Assembly: GCA_946122785.1 (NCBI GenBank)
Contig: CAMGYJ010000002.1
Location: 61,405,703 to 61,469,702 of the forward strand
DNA: 64,000 bases
From: Linum tenue
Taxonomy: Eukaryota > Streptophyta > Magnoliopsida > Malpighiales > Linaceae
Reading direction: 5' to 3'
Under the pieces are notes generated by a model that made no database searches, had not been told where the DNA came from, and saw only the letters and a list, made by a program, of their open reading frames with translations. The position numbers were made by a program, and so were the translations under genes. Positions 11,316 through 22,881 of the stretch are shown here, one piece after another; position 1 is the stretch's first letter; every line of letters starts with the position of its first letter.

Positions 11316-11943
11316 GTCAATATAAAAGGGTGCTAGTTTTGTAAATATTTTTGGCAGGGTGCTATTTTTGTAATTTTTTTTTAAAGGGTGCTATTATTGG
11401 AAAAATCTCAACTTTTCAGCGTATAAACGGATTAAGAAACTTCGTGATGTGCATGTGATCAAGGATGCTGATTATGATTTGATGAGGCTAGATCGGTTTA
11501 AGATAGGATGCATAACTTTAGCGTGCTTAAAATGAGTGATTAAATTTGGATTCTTTTTTTAAGTGGTTGTAGATCTATTTAAGTGTTGTAAATTAAATGC
11601 ATTTTATTTTCTTTATTTTTCTTAATCAGATCATATCTTTTTTATTCTAACTCGGATTTCAAAATTTTTTTGCACTGATGGAACGAGTACGTTGTGCTCT
11701 ACAAAATGAGATTCATTTTCAATATTCTTTTAGAAAAAAATACCTTTCGTTACCAACTCCATAGTCCATACCATATGGTATCTCATTCGCTTTTTAGTCG
11801 TTTTCGGAAATTTTTGCACATAAGGAACGAATTAATCATGATCTATTGGATTTCAAAATTTTATGGCTGAAAAATTTTATGCCTCTCGTTACCAACTCCA
11901 TACCATACTACCAGGGTGATATTTTTCATACCTTATGATAGCT

Positions 11944-12438
11944 TAGTTTGGCCCTGCTGTAGCTTTTGCTGAAGCAGCTTCTGGCTGGAGCTTTTAGATA
12001 AGTACTTTTCAAAAAAAGCAATTGAGTGTTTGGCTGTAAAACTATTAGAAGTGCTTTTTAATGTGAGAAATTGTGTAAAATGACTATAAAGGACTTATAA
12101 TATAAAATAAAAATAAAAATTCTAAACAATAAAAAGTAGTCAAAATGGATCTTGTTAGATTTCTTTTATATTAAATAATATAATTTTATAATTTATTTTA
12201 TTTTTAAAATGATATAAATGAAGGAAAATTATATTTTCTGAAATAAAATTAAAATATGGTAAGGATAATCTTGTATTTTCAAAACAGCTTTTCACAGAAG
12301 CTCCAAATCGGAGCTTCTGCTTTTATGTTATACAAAAGCGCTTTTCAGCTTTTCAAAAGCCGAGCTTTTACAGGTGTTTGGCCCTGCTTCAGCTTTTGAA
12401 CCCGAAAAGCACTTCTAAAAGCCGGGCCAAACATAGGG
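11944..12438. mobile_element. hAT-type MITE with TTTGGCCC ends
   Basis: The inverted ends carry GTTTGGCCC(T/G)GCTT words and the body is rich in AAAAGC/GCTTTT. The right flank is GATATGCT and the left flank GATA-GCT, an 8-bp target duplication with one base lost. The uninterrupted form is visible in the related arm at 13810-13840, which supports the insertion point. Confidence 0.65.
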
Positions 12439-12466
12439 GATATGCTCTTACTTAATACCAGTCAAT

Positions 12467-13016
12467 TAGGGATGACAAAAATATCTGTAACCGTGGATAT
12501 CTGCCCGAATCCGGCCTAATCGAGTAGGGTAAAATCCGAACCGGAATGACATTTAGTGGGTACGGGTAAAACCCGAACCCGAATATTGCGGGCAATGGGT
12601 GGGCATGGGTTTCTCACTATCCATCCCGAACCCGCCCGATTATACACATACATATGTATTTTGTCTAGAAATAATCATTATTTTTCTCTAACATATTTTA
12701 TATTAGCATTTAATATAAATTTTCATGAAATTGTGTTATTTTAATTAATTTTCTTCATTCTAGTGAATTATTGTCGTATTTTTCCTCTTACATAATGTGA
12801 GAATACATGTAAATGTTAACATATTGGTTGAAGTTATGAAGAGAAATTATTACCCATGGATAACCGTGGATACCCGAAACCTGAACGAGTATGAGCGTGG
12901 TTTTGATTTTCTACTGGATTCTCATGTGGGTATGAGTATGGGTAAAACACGAACTACTTTGGGTAGGGTAACGGATATGCACTATCCGTCCGCGACCCTA
13001 CCCATTGCCATCCCTA
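12467..13016. mobile_element. Non-autonomous hAT element, 550 bp
   Basis: The left end is TAGGGATGACAAAAAT and the right end, read inward, TAGGGATGGCAAT. GGGTA/CCCG-rich subterminal sequence is typical of Ac-type hAT elements. The flanks CAGTCAAT and CAGTCATA form an imperfect 8-bp target duplication. There is no transposase. Confidence 0.8.
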
Positions 13017-13297
13017 CAGTCATACCATATGGTATAGACATGTAATAACTGGCTCAATTTCTTTTGTTCCAAAATATATCAAAGTGGATATAATTTTGAA
13101 AAGCACAATTAATATGATCTAACTGTGAAAAAAATTAAATTCCAACTTAAAACGAGTGAGAAATGGTCCTTTAAAGATTATGGGGAGAAAATTAAAGACT
13201 TTCCAAGAGAGAAAAGGACACTGATGTGGCAAATTCTGATTGGGTTATGCATCGGTTTATTGACCACAAGATTATGCACCTGATCCGCTCCCTGTAC

Positions 13298-13490
13298 TAG
13301 AGATGGCAATAAAATTCGAACCCATGGGTATACTATATGACTAAATCTTATCAAAACGAGTAAAACTTGTGTTGATGGATTGCGGGCCGAATTCAGATTT
13401 AAATTCATTACACTATTCAATGGGCTGAATTTAGATTTAGGTATACCCAACACATGCATACCCGCCCATACTCATATTATCACAACCCGT
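13298..13490. mobile_element. hAT terminal fragment
   Basis: Starts TAGAGATGGCAATAAAATTC and contains CCCATGGGTAT and ACCCGCCCATACTC words like the element at 12467. The opposite terminus is not clear, so the right limit is approximate. It is flanked by an inverted pair TGATCCGCTCCC / GGGAGCGGATCA at about 13280 and 13530. Confidence 0.45.
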
Positions 13491-14411
13491 CGATCCTCCT
13501 TCCCCGTTTAACCCAAAATACTAATCCTCGGGAGCGGATCATGTCATTAACCTTAAGAAGAGTAATCATGAGTAACTGGTCTACATCAGCATGATATCAG
13601 CATCCCTCTCTCTCATGAAAAACCTTTTATCTTTTCCCTTTCAATCTTTAACGGACGATTTCTATCTCGTTTTAAGTCAGAATTTAAATTTTTTTGCACA
13701 GATAAATCAGATTAATTCTGCTCTTTAAAATGGTACCCACTTTGATATATTTTTAGAACAAAAAAAAAGTCATTTTTTACAAGTCAATACCATATGGTAT
13801 TGAATAGGAGCATATCATATGGTAAGAAAGCGTACCATGATGGTATGAACATACCAAGAGTGTAGGAAGGTTAAATACATGATAGTAGGAGTATACTAAC
13901 TGCCATTTAGGATTTTCATCATTGTTTACCATAAGTTATCACCCCATACCAGGGTGGTAAAGTATGGTAATTTTTTGTCCTATATTTTTTCACTCAGATA
14001 TTTGTAGATCCAAATAGATCATGATGAACTCATTCATTATGAGAAAACTTTTCAAAAACGACTTAAAAACGAAGAAGTTATCATATGGTATGAAGTTGAT
14101 AACGAGGTATAAAAAAAATTTCTCAAAAAATATTGAAAATTGATCTCCTTTTGTAGAGCACAAAGAACTCAATTCATATGTGCAAAAAAAAAAAAATTTG
14201 AAATTTGAGTTAGAACGAAAAAAGATAAGGGCCGGTTAAGAAACTATGGAAAATAAAAAGCATTTAATTCTCCACCCTTAGATCTAAATTTTCTGGGCTC
14301 ACTTAAATCTCATGACTAAGATTTGGTTACTCATTGGTCAGTAACCAGAGGTTACTGGCCGTATCCTAAGCCCTCCAAAACCCCTACTCTCCGCCGGTGG
14401 CCGACCTCTTC

Positions 14412-14990
14412 CAGTGGCGGAGGCAGGATTTGAAACTACCATGTCCTTTTTTCAGAATATACATATATAAATATTTAATTAATAGATATATAATCAATTA
14501 ATCAAAACTAATGATATTCAAATGATTAAAATAAAAAAATCAACTAAAACAATAATTGTTTTCATACTCCGCAAACGGAAAGTATATTTGTTGTCTACAT
14601 TCTCAAGAAAGTCGATTTCATTGTATCATACTAAACAACCATTAGTAAACTGGTTGCCCATTCGACTTAGAAGTTTGTTCTGAACATAGTTCAAAGCTGG
14701 AAAATACTCTCTCTACACTTGGAGTTGCAACGGGTAGAATCAAAATTAGTAAACTGCCACTGCGGCTGGACTGCTTCAAGGTTTATGTGCAAAAAGTCGA
14801 TTAGGTATAAGGAAAAAAGAGATATGATTAGATCTTTATTCCAATTTAGATTTTGTTTGTTATAATATATTAGTTTTATGTCAATTTATAAAGAAGTAAT
14901 GAGTTGTAGTATAATCATATATGGGGTCTTTTTTCCGTCCCAAAACTTACCCCTGTCCAGGGACAATGCCCAATAGGGCTAGCTCCGTGG
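14412..14990 (-). pseudogene. hAT element relic with decayed transposase C terminus
   Basis: The left end CAGTGGCGGAGGCAGG and right end CTAGCTCCGTGG resemble the CAGTGGCGGAGC termini of TTF-type hAT elements. On the minus strand near 14690-14750 the frame reads LPVATPSVERVFSSFEL, the conserved start of the hAT dimerisation domain. Frameshifted ENVDNKYTF words follow. It is a dead fragment of under 600 bp. Confidence 0.65.
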
Positions 14991-15059
14991 CCTCTTTCGA
15001 CTACCCAACTCTCATTAGTTATTTCCCAAAAACCCCAACTACCACACCCAACATACATC

Positions 15060-15770
15060 TGTTTGTTTGGCCTTCTGCTTGAGCTCGGCTCATTAATAAA
15101 CGAGTTTAGCTTGACCTCAGCTCGTTTATTACCGAGCCAAGTCGTGTCGAGTTCGAACTAGTTTGCTTGATAAAATCTTGACTCGTATTTGATATATTCA
15201 TTTTGTATGTTATACATGATACATGTGATTAATGTCAAGATAAAAATAAAAATATTTAGTTAAGAAGTAATGAGTATCAAATTATTTAACTAATCTCATG
15301 TTATACTTTGTATGGTATCAAATTATTTAGTTAAGAAATTTTAACTAGTGAAAATTATTTTATTTCATAGCATCGAAACAATTTATGATACATAATTTAT
15401 TTTTAAAGTTAGACAAGACATATTTGCTCACATAATCTACGTGTTAAACTTTATATATGAGTGAGATATATAATTTAACAATCCTGTGAATTATCAAAAT
15501 CGAACTCATACAGATCGATTCGCTCATAATTAGATAATCGAGTTGGCTTTCTAGCCACAATGTTGAGAGTTGAGACATCTCATGAGCTATAAACGAGCCA
15601 GCTCACGAGTTAAACTCAACAAGCCACCGAGTCGAGCTAGCTCGCGAGCTCCGCGATCTACAGAAGCCTAAGCTAGTAAGCTCCAACTCAACTCATTAGT
15701 AAACGAGTTGAGTTTCGAACAAGATTTTTCCAAGTCGAACACCAAACCGCTCGACTCATTTGCAACCCTA
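15060..15770. mobile_element. hAT-like relic rich in GAGCTCG words
   Basis: The right end, read inward, is TAGGGTTGCAAATGAGTCGA, a common hAT MITE terminus. Both ends contain repeated CTCGTTTA and GAGCTCG words in inverted orientation. The left terminus is not defined, so the start is approximate. Confidence 0.45.
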
Positions 15771-15794
15771 CTTCCATCCAACTTCCGTCTATTC

Positions 15795-16151
15795 TGTTGA
15801 TATGACTTGAATCGGATTATCAGCCGCTACGACTGGTAATCGGGGGTCTCGCATGGGCTCAATGTTATTTGGGTTCGGGTTCTGGGCCTGGTCTGTAACC
15901 GTTTCCTTTGCTAGATTGGATTAGGTTTAGACCCACATGGAGAAGTACTATAAATACTTCTCATACTCCTCTGTAATCTGTAATCTCCTCAGTATAGTGA
16001 AACTGGCTCTCTCTCGCCCGTGGACTAGCTAACACACATCGTGTTAGTGAACCACGTAAATCGTGTGTCTGTGTTCTTTCGATTCTCGCTCTCGTATTCT
16101 TGCTTTATCGATTCCGGCAATTTCCCGATCCGTAGCAGCGCGTTTATAACA
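15795..16151 (+). repeat. 5' LTR of Copia-A
   Basis: Has a TATA-like CTATAAATA near 15949, and the hairpin CTAACAC/GTGTTAG (16029-16047) framed by CGTGG and CCACG. Confidence 0.92.
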
Positions 16152-16204
16152 AGTGGTATCAGAGCCGCGGCTGGAAATCAGGCTAGGGTTTTCGATTCAG
16201 AAGA

Positions 16205-19200
16205 ATGACGTCGGTGAATATGAAGATCGAAAAGTTCACGGGGAAGAACAGCTTCGCTATATGGCAGATCAAGATGCAGGCTTTATTGAAACAGCTAGGG
16301 CTGTGGGGGCCGCTGTCTGCGAAACAGAAAAAGGCAGCGGTCGATGACGATGAGTGGAATACCCTGGAGGAGAAGGCCCACTCGACCATCATGCTATCGT
16401 TGTCTGATGACGTCATCATTGAAGTCGCTGCTGAGAAGACTGCCGCGGGCTTGTGGTTGAAACTAGAGAGTCTGTACATGACTAAGTCTCTAACCAACAA
16501 GCTGCATCTCAAGCAACGGTTGTTCAGCTTGAGGATGCAAGAAGGTACGCCTTTGAGGGAACATCTCGAACAGCTTAACTCTATTTTGCTGGATCTGCGT
16601 AATATAGATGTTCAAGTTGATGACGAGGATGCTGACCTAATCCTGCTGGTTTCTTTGCCGAGTTCATATGAGAACTTTGTTGATTCTTTTATTGCTGGTA
16701 AAGAAAGCGTGTCGTTGGAGGATGTCAGGTCTGCTCTTCATACGAGAGAGATCAGACATAAGGCGTCCGGATCTGGTACAGGTGGTGAGGCATCGGGTTT
16801 GGCTGTTACAGGTGGAAAGGGAAAGAAGAAATCTGGTAAAGGGAATTCGAGCAAGAATTCCAAGGGTCCCGGTCCACAGCCAGGTGATGCTTGTCACAAC
16901 TGTAAGGAAGTGGGGCATTGGAAGTACAACTGTCCCAAGAGAAGAGGGCAACAGAAGAAATAAGGTTCAGTTGCCGTGGCAGAAGTGGACAACAGTTCTG
17001 AAGACGATCTCGCCTTGGCTGTAGATGAGAAGGCACATCGTGGTGATGTGTGGTTTCTGGATACTGCAGCCTCATACCATATGTCTCCGAACAGGGATTG
17101 CTTCACAACCTACGAGCAGATAGATGGTGGTAACGTGGTCATGGCTAATGGAGCTGTCTGCAAGGTTGTTGGAATCGGGTCCATAAAGGTTCGGACACAT
17201 GATGGTTCGTTCTGTACCGTGAATGATGTCAGGCATGTTCCACGAATGACGAAGAACCTGATCTCCTTGAGTCTACTCGACAGCAAGGGCTTCAGCTTCA
17301 AATGAAAAGGTGGAGTTGTGTATGTCTGCAAGGGTTCGAGGAAGGTACTGAAGGGCGTGAAGCGTGGGACCTTGTATGCATTACAAGGGTCTGTGTTGTC
17401 TGGTTCTGCTGCAGTTGCATCGTCTCAGGTTCAACAGGAGGATATGACCACTCTCTGGCACATGAGACTGGGGCATATGAGTGAACGAGGGATGCAAGTT
17501 CTATCAAAGAGGGATCTTCTTTGCGGGCACAAGGTGCAGAATTTGGAATTCTGTGAGCATTGTGTGTTTGGGAAGCTACATCGCAGCAAGTTTCCCAAGA
17601 AGGGTATCCACCGGACGAAGGGGATACTAGATTACCTCCACTCCGACTGTTGGGGTCCTTCACGAGTTGAATCCATTGGAGGCAGCAGGTATTTTCTGTC
17701 TATTATTGATGATTATTCGAGATTTACTTGGATTTTCATGATGAAGCAGAAAAGTGAGGCTTTCACGAAGTTCAAGCAGTGGAAGACATTGGTGGAGAAT
17801 CAGACCGGGAAGAAGATCAAGAAGCTGCGAACGGACAATGGTCTGGAGTTCTGCAGTTCTGAGTTCAACGAATTCTGCAAGGATGAAGGGATTGCCCGTC
17901 ATCGGACTGTTAGAGATACACCTCAGCAGAATGGCATTGCAGAAAGAATGAACAAGACATTGTTGGAGAGAGCACGGTGCATGCTCTCTAATGCTGGACT
18001 AGAGAGAAGATTCTGGGCAGAAGCAGTAAACATGGCGTGCTTCCTGATCAACCGTGGACCTCACACAGGTATCGAGTGTAAGACTCCTTATGAGGTGTGG
18101 TATGGTAAGCCTGCTGATTACTCTTCACTGAAAGTTTTTGGGTGTCCTGTTTATTATCATGTGGATGAGGGTAAGCTGAACCCAAGGGCAAAGAAGGGTG
18201 TATTTGTGGGTTACGGAGATGGAGTTAAGGGATTTCGAGTCTGGTCACCTTCTGAGCATCGAGTTATACTTAGTAGAAATGTGATATTTGATGAGAAGTC
18301 TATGTTTAACCCCATGTTGAAGGTTACTGTTGTTGAAGGTAGCAGGAATGTTGATAAACAGGTGGAGCTGCAAACTCTCAATGAGAGTGAGTTTGAGCAC
18401 CAAGGTGGAGAAGATCAACATGATGAGGATGTCTCTGCAGAGCCAGAAATTTCAGAGTCCAGAGCACGAGCTCAACCGTCTATTGCTTCCGGTAGACCGA
18501 AGAGAGCGACTGCAGGAGTACCTCCACAGAGGTATGGCTTCGAGGACATGGTGGCGTATTCATTTCAGGTTGCTGAAGAAGTGGATGCAGGAGAGCCACA
18601 GTCCTATAGAGAAGCAGTTTCGGGTGGTGAAGCTGATCAGTGGCTTGCCGCAATGGGAGATGAGATGGAATCCCATGACAGAAATCAGACTTGGGAGCTA
18701 GTCAAACGACCACAGGGAAGGAAGATTGTTACAAACAAGTGGATCTACAAGAAGAAGGAAGGAATCACTTCTAAAGAGGGCATGAAATTTAAAGCTCGGG
18801 TGGTTGCACGAGGCTTCTCGCAGAGGGAAGGAGTTGACTACAATGAGATTTTCTCACCAGTGGTCAGACATACTTCGATCAGAGTGCTACTAGCAATAGT
18901 GGCACATTATGACTTGGAGCTCGAGCAGCTAGACGTGAAGACAGCTTTCCTACATGGAGAGTTGGAGGAAGAAATTTACATGACTCAGCCAGAAGGATTC
19001 GAGGTTCCGGGAAAAGAAGACTATGTTTGTAAGCTGAAGAAGTCCTTGTATGGACTTAAGCAATCTCCGAGGCAGTGGTACAAGAGATTTGACAGTTACA
19101 TGCTTGAGCTGGGCTACAACAGAAGTCCATATGATTGTTGTGTATATCACAGCAAGGCAGAGGATGGTTCGATGATATATCTAGTTCTGTATGTGGATGA

Positions 19201-20149
19201 TATGCTCATAGCTGCGAGGTCAAAGTCTGATATCCAGAAGTTAAAGGGGCTTCTCAGTGCTGAGTTTGAGATGAAGGATTTGGGAGCTGCTCAGAAGATC
19301 TTGGGTATGGAGATTTACAGGGACAGGTCGAAGAAGAAGCTTTTCTTGTCACAGAAGAGCTACATCCAGAAGATACTGTCGAGGTTTGGCATGTCTTCAG
19401 CAAAGCCCTTAAATACTCCTAGTGCTTCAAATGTTCATCTATCCTCGGCTTATGCACCGCAGTCAGAGGCTGAGAAGGAGTACATGTCGAGAGTCCCATA
19501 TGCTAGTGCAGTAGGTAGCTTGATGTACGCTATGGTATGCACTAGACCTGATCTTGCACATGTTGTTAGTGTTGTCAGTAGGTTTATGATACAACCTGGG
19601 AAGGAGCATTGGCAGGCTGTGAAGAGGATCTTCCGGTACCTTAAGGGTACACCTGATGTGGGGATTAGCTTCGGAAGTGATACAGAGTGCTTGGTGTCTG
19701 GGTATTCTGACTCGGACTATGCTGGAGATGTTGACACAAGGAGATCAATGACTGGTTATGTATTCACTCTTGGGAGTTCTGTAGTGAGCTGGAAGGCAAC
19801 TTTGCAGTCGGCGGTGACATTGTCTACTACTGAGGCAGAGTATATGGCGTTGACAGAAGCTGCTAAGGAGGGAATATGGTTGAAGGGACTGGTTGGTGAT
19901 CTTGGTCTACATCATGATCAGGCAGTGGTGTATTGCGACAGTTTGAGTGCAATATGCTTGGCCAAGGATCAAGTCCACCATGAGAGGACTAAGCACATCG
20001 ACGTGAGGTATCATTTCTTGAGGACAGAGAAGAGGATTAAGGTGAAGAAGGTTGGCACCGCGGATAATCCTGCTGATATGTTCACGAAGCCGGTTCCACA
20101 TGGCAAGTTCCAACACTGCTTGGACTTGCTGAATGTCTTGAGTGGGTGA
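16205..20149 (+). pseudogene. Copia-A gag-pol polyprotein, one frame with two internal stops
   Basis: Encodes the particle protein and enzymes for retrotransposition. Gag starts at 16205 (MTSVNMKIEKFTGKN) and ends in one zinc knuckle, CHNCKEVGHWKYNC. The same frame continues through protease (FLDTAASYHM), integrase ([13 protein letters not shown], a C-x2-C zinc site and DNGLEF), reverse transcriptase (YVDDML) and RNase H ([11 protein letters not shown]). It ends at 20149, about 1,314 codons in all. It is interrupted only by TAA at 16961-16963, at the gag-protease border, and TGA at 17303-17305 after the protease. No frameshift was seen. Most Copia elements have one uninterrupted frame, so these are probably inactivating point changes; readthrough at the first stop cannot be excluded. 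Confidence 0.88.
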
Positions 20150-20243
20150 CTCCGCCCTACGGGGCATTGATGGCGGGAGAGAGAGAAGGAGCAGAGTACA
20201 TCAGAGATTTCAGAGGAAGAGGATTCAAGTCAAGGTGGAGATT

Positions 20244-20600
20244 TGTTGATATGACTTGAATCGGATTATCAGCCGCTACGACTGGTAATCGGGGGTCTCG
20301 CATGGGCTCAATGTTATTTGGGTTCGGGTTCTGGGCCTGGTCTGTAACCGTTTCCTTTGCTAGATTGGATTAGGTTTAGACCCACATGGAGAAGTACTAT
20401 AAATACTTCTCATACTCCTCTGTAATCTGTAATCTCCTCAGTATAGTGAAACTGGCTCTCTCTCGCCCGTGGACTAGCTAACACACATCGTGTTAGTGAA
20501 CCACGTAAATCGTGTGTCTGTGTTGTTTCGATTCTCGCTCTCGTATTCTTGCTTTATCGATTCCGGCAATTTCCCAATCCGTAGCAACGCGTTTATAACA
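20244..20600 (+). repeat. 3' LTR of Copia-A
   Basis: Same length as the 5' LTR, with three substitutions, all in the last 90 bases. Confidence 0.92.
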
Positions 20601-20944
20601 TATTCCTTTCCTTTCAGAGCTAATAATTTGAAGATTAATCATTGTCACTTGGCGTCGTTACAAGTTTCAGTGTTTCACTTGGCCAAAACTGCTTATGCAA
20701 TATTCCCTGGTTAGGCTATGCTCAATGACTTCTATTAATGCAGACTGACACACCCAGATCCCTAATTTTGCTACTGCAGGCAACCCAGATCCCTAAAATT
20801 ATGATGAGACGGTACCAACCTGTGCTTACAATGAGCCTGCCTGCATATTTATCCCAATTCAGATTGCTGACATGCTGGGAAAATGCATCCTCTATGAACT
20901 TATATATAGCCAATGGTCCATCAACAAACAATTGACCAATATTA

Positions 20945-22589
20945 TTACAGTTGCAGGGAATCAGGAGGGCAGGAACCAGAAGACTCCTTCCAGATTTGCT
21001 CTAATCTTCGAGTAAACTCTTTCTCCCTCCCCATAATCACAGAGGTATGATCAGCATTCCACACAACATCTAACGTCAGTTGCTTATCATTGTCCCAAAA
21101 CTTCCTCTTCATATTTACGCTGCACTCCAATGGAACAACAGGGTCCTGATCGCCATGAACCACAAACACCTCCGCTCCGGATCTCGACACCATCTCCAAG
21201 AACTCATCCATACATCTAGCCCCGCCACAGATCACATTGTGCATCGTGTGCCACGCCGAATGATGGGTGTGCCTCGTCAAGTCTCGCAGCATGAAATGTA
21301 CGTTCCTACAGTGCACAAAACAAACATAGCGACACACATTGATCTCTCGATCTTCCACATCCCTATTAACCCAGATTCTATAGATATCAGAATCGATGCT
21401 AACCTGCTTCGAGTGAGCAGCATCAGCAACTTCTCCCACGCTCTATGGTGTCTGCAAACCAGGAAGCAGACGCAGCGGCCCAAGTGCTCGTACCACGACA
21501 TCAATGCCGCCCCAAACATCAGCGGTGGCCAGAGTCTCTTCTTCGCGATCTTCTCAAGTGCTCTCAAACTTGACTCTTCTTCTTCCGATCTCGCTAAGTA
21601 AGGCTGCATCAATCATCCATTGGACTCAAACAAATTACTAAGTCAACCTTCAACATTTCCGTTGTTGTCTACCACTTGAGTACAGTAGATGCTTACTTAC
21701 CGGCGCTACGAGGGTTATGGATTTCACATATCCAGAGTACTTAGCCGCGAGGGCCAAGGCTATAATGCAGCCCATTGAATGGGCGACGATGTGGAAGGAC
21801 TTGACTTGAAATGGCTTCACAACTGAGTCTTCAATTGTCTCCAAGTGGTCTTGCAGTGTGTAGAGACAATCCATCGGCTTGGGACTTTCACCGAAACCTA
21901 AAAGGTCGATTGCAAACATTCTGTAGTTCTGATTTTTGGAGAGATTGGGGAATACAGTTTCAGTCCAGTAGGAGGATGAAGCGAGGAACCCATGTACAAA
22001 TATCACATTCTCAATCGATTCTCCAGAGCCAGCCGCTGTAGAATGTCAAATTCCAACCACAAGGACATCAATGAAAGAGCACAAACTTTTTTACGTTAAT
22101 GGGGGTGTTAAGGTATTACTTCAGCAATGAATTACCTGACGAGGACGGCTCTCTAACCACCACATGCAATTTCCGGCCATCACCGTTCTTCGTCCAAGAA
22201 ACACACGACTCGCACCGACAATCCGACCATCTTCCGGCAGTGGTGCCGCAGTCGTCACTCGACTTCTTGCAATCCACCGGCTGAAGTTTGAGTCTTTTGG
22301 ACGGAAGACGAGCACCCATCAGCCTAAACACATTTCTTCTGCCCCACATCGTCTCTGAGAGCTGAATCTCGCCTGTAGTTCCGCCATTCCCGTCTCGCTT
22401 TTCACAATAGCATGGCTTTTTCCTTTTCCCTTCGAGATACTCGTCGATGAACCTGTAAATTAAGCAGAAAACAGTGTCGAGAAGGTCTAGAAGCAGGAAG
22501 ACGACGACGGTGAGCACAGAGTGGAGAGCTCCAGCGATGGTTGAAACCCATTTCCCTGCAATAGCCCACACATTGCTCTGCAGAGACAT
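20945..22589 (-). CDS. BODYGUARD-like alpha/beta hydrolase
   Basis: Members of the BODYGUARD family are epidermal alpha/beta-fold hydrolases needed for cuticle formation. The exons, in gene order, are 22589-22136, 22035-21701, 21603-21404 and 21305-20945, with GT-AG introns and 449 residues. A hydrophobic segment (VLTVVVFLLLDLLDTVFCLIY) lies near the N terminus, followed by KKPCYC. The hydrolase core starts with VIFVHGFLASSSYW (H166). The nucleophile is S238 in VAHSMGC, the acid D384 in HGDQDPVV, and the histidine H416 in ADHTSV, so the triad is complete. The start at 22589 puts the membrane segment near the N terminus; an in-frame ATG at 22721 would add 44 residues. The family member (BDG1-4) cannot be decided. 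It lies 293 bases downstream of the VAR3-like stop, same strand. Confidence 0.88.
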
Positions 22590-22881
22590 GGATCGGGTAA
22601 AAGCTAGAGAATGGTTTTCAATTGGACCAGAAAATAGAGGAACAAAATCACAGGCGACGGTTAACGAGGATGGACTTTCTCGAAGTTTGTCAAACCTGCG
22701 ATGATTATGAGGCCACGTCACTTGTGGTATCCATGATTATTCAGCCGCCAGGGCAAGTAACAACAAAAAACAATAATGAAGGATCAACTTCTTTACCGTA
22801 AAAGGAATCCAAGAACAATGTTACACAACAATACAAGAAGTGGGCGATGATTTTCTCTACAATGTTTTGGCTTCCGTTTTT

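Larger units (their letters stand above)
7636..11409. mobile_element. Mutator-like element (MULE) with plant mobile domain and MURA gene remnants
   Basis: The ends are terminal inverted repeats starting GAGTTTTTTCC (left) and, read inward from the right, GAGATTTTTCC. GAG is the usual start of Mu termini. Both continue with AATAGCACC-like and TTACAAAACTAGCACC words for about 100 bp. A perfect 9-bp target duplication AACTTTTCA flanks it (7627-7635 and 11410-11418), the standard Mu size. Inside the terminal repeats lie arrays of 17-bp palindromic boxes. Inside those are two inward-facing promoters with TATA boxes, and then two truncated genes that collide at about 9490-9506. At 3.77 kb it is shorter than autonomous MULEs and lacks the transposase catalytic domain, so it is an internally deleted, non-autonomous copy. 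Confidence 0.9.
11570..14290. repeat. Nested inverted-repeat cluster, four arms
   Basis: Four diverged copies of a roughly 200-base arm occur at about 11600-11800 (+), 13040-13200 (-), 13600-13810 (+) and 14010-14290 (-). Shared words include TTTTTTTGCAC, TGTGCTCTACAAAA, ACTTTGATATATTTT and the palindrome ACCATATGGT. The first and fourth arms match each other best, and the second and third match each other best. This fits old foldback or long-TIR elements of one family. Two hAT-type MITEs have inserted inside (11944-12438 and 12467-13016). No coding sequence was recognised. Confidence 0.6.
15795..20600 (+). mobile_element. Copia-A: complete Copia LTR retrotransposon, young
   Basis: Two 357-bp LTRs (15795-16151 and 20244-20600) start TGTTGATATG and end TATAACA. 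They differ at three positions, about 0.8%, so the insertion is recent. A perfect 5-bp target duplication TATTC flanks it (15790-15794, 20601-20605). The primer-binding site TGGTATCAGAGC (16154-16165) matches the 3' end of initiator tRNA-Met. The polypurine tract AAGGTGGAGATT abuts the 3' LTR. The gag-protease-integrase-RT-RNase H order is that of Copia. It lies about 340 bases beyond the stop of the BODYGUARD-like gene. Confidence 0.95.
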
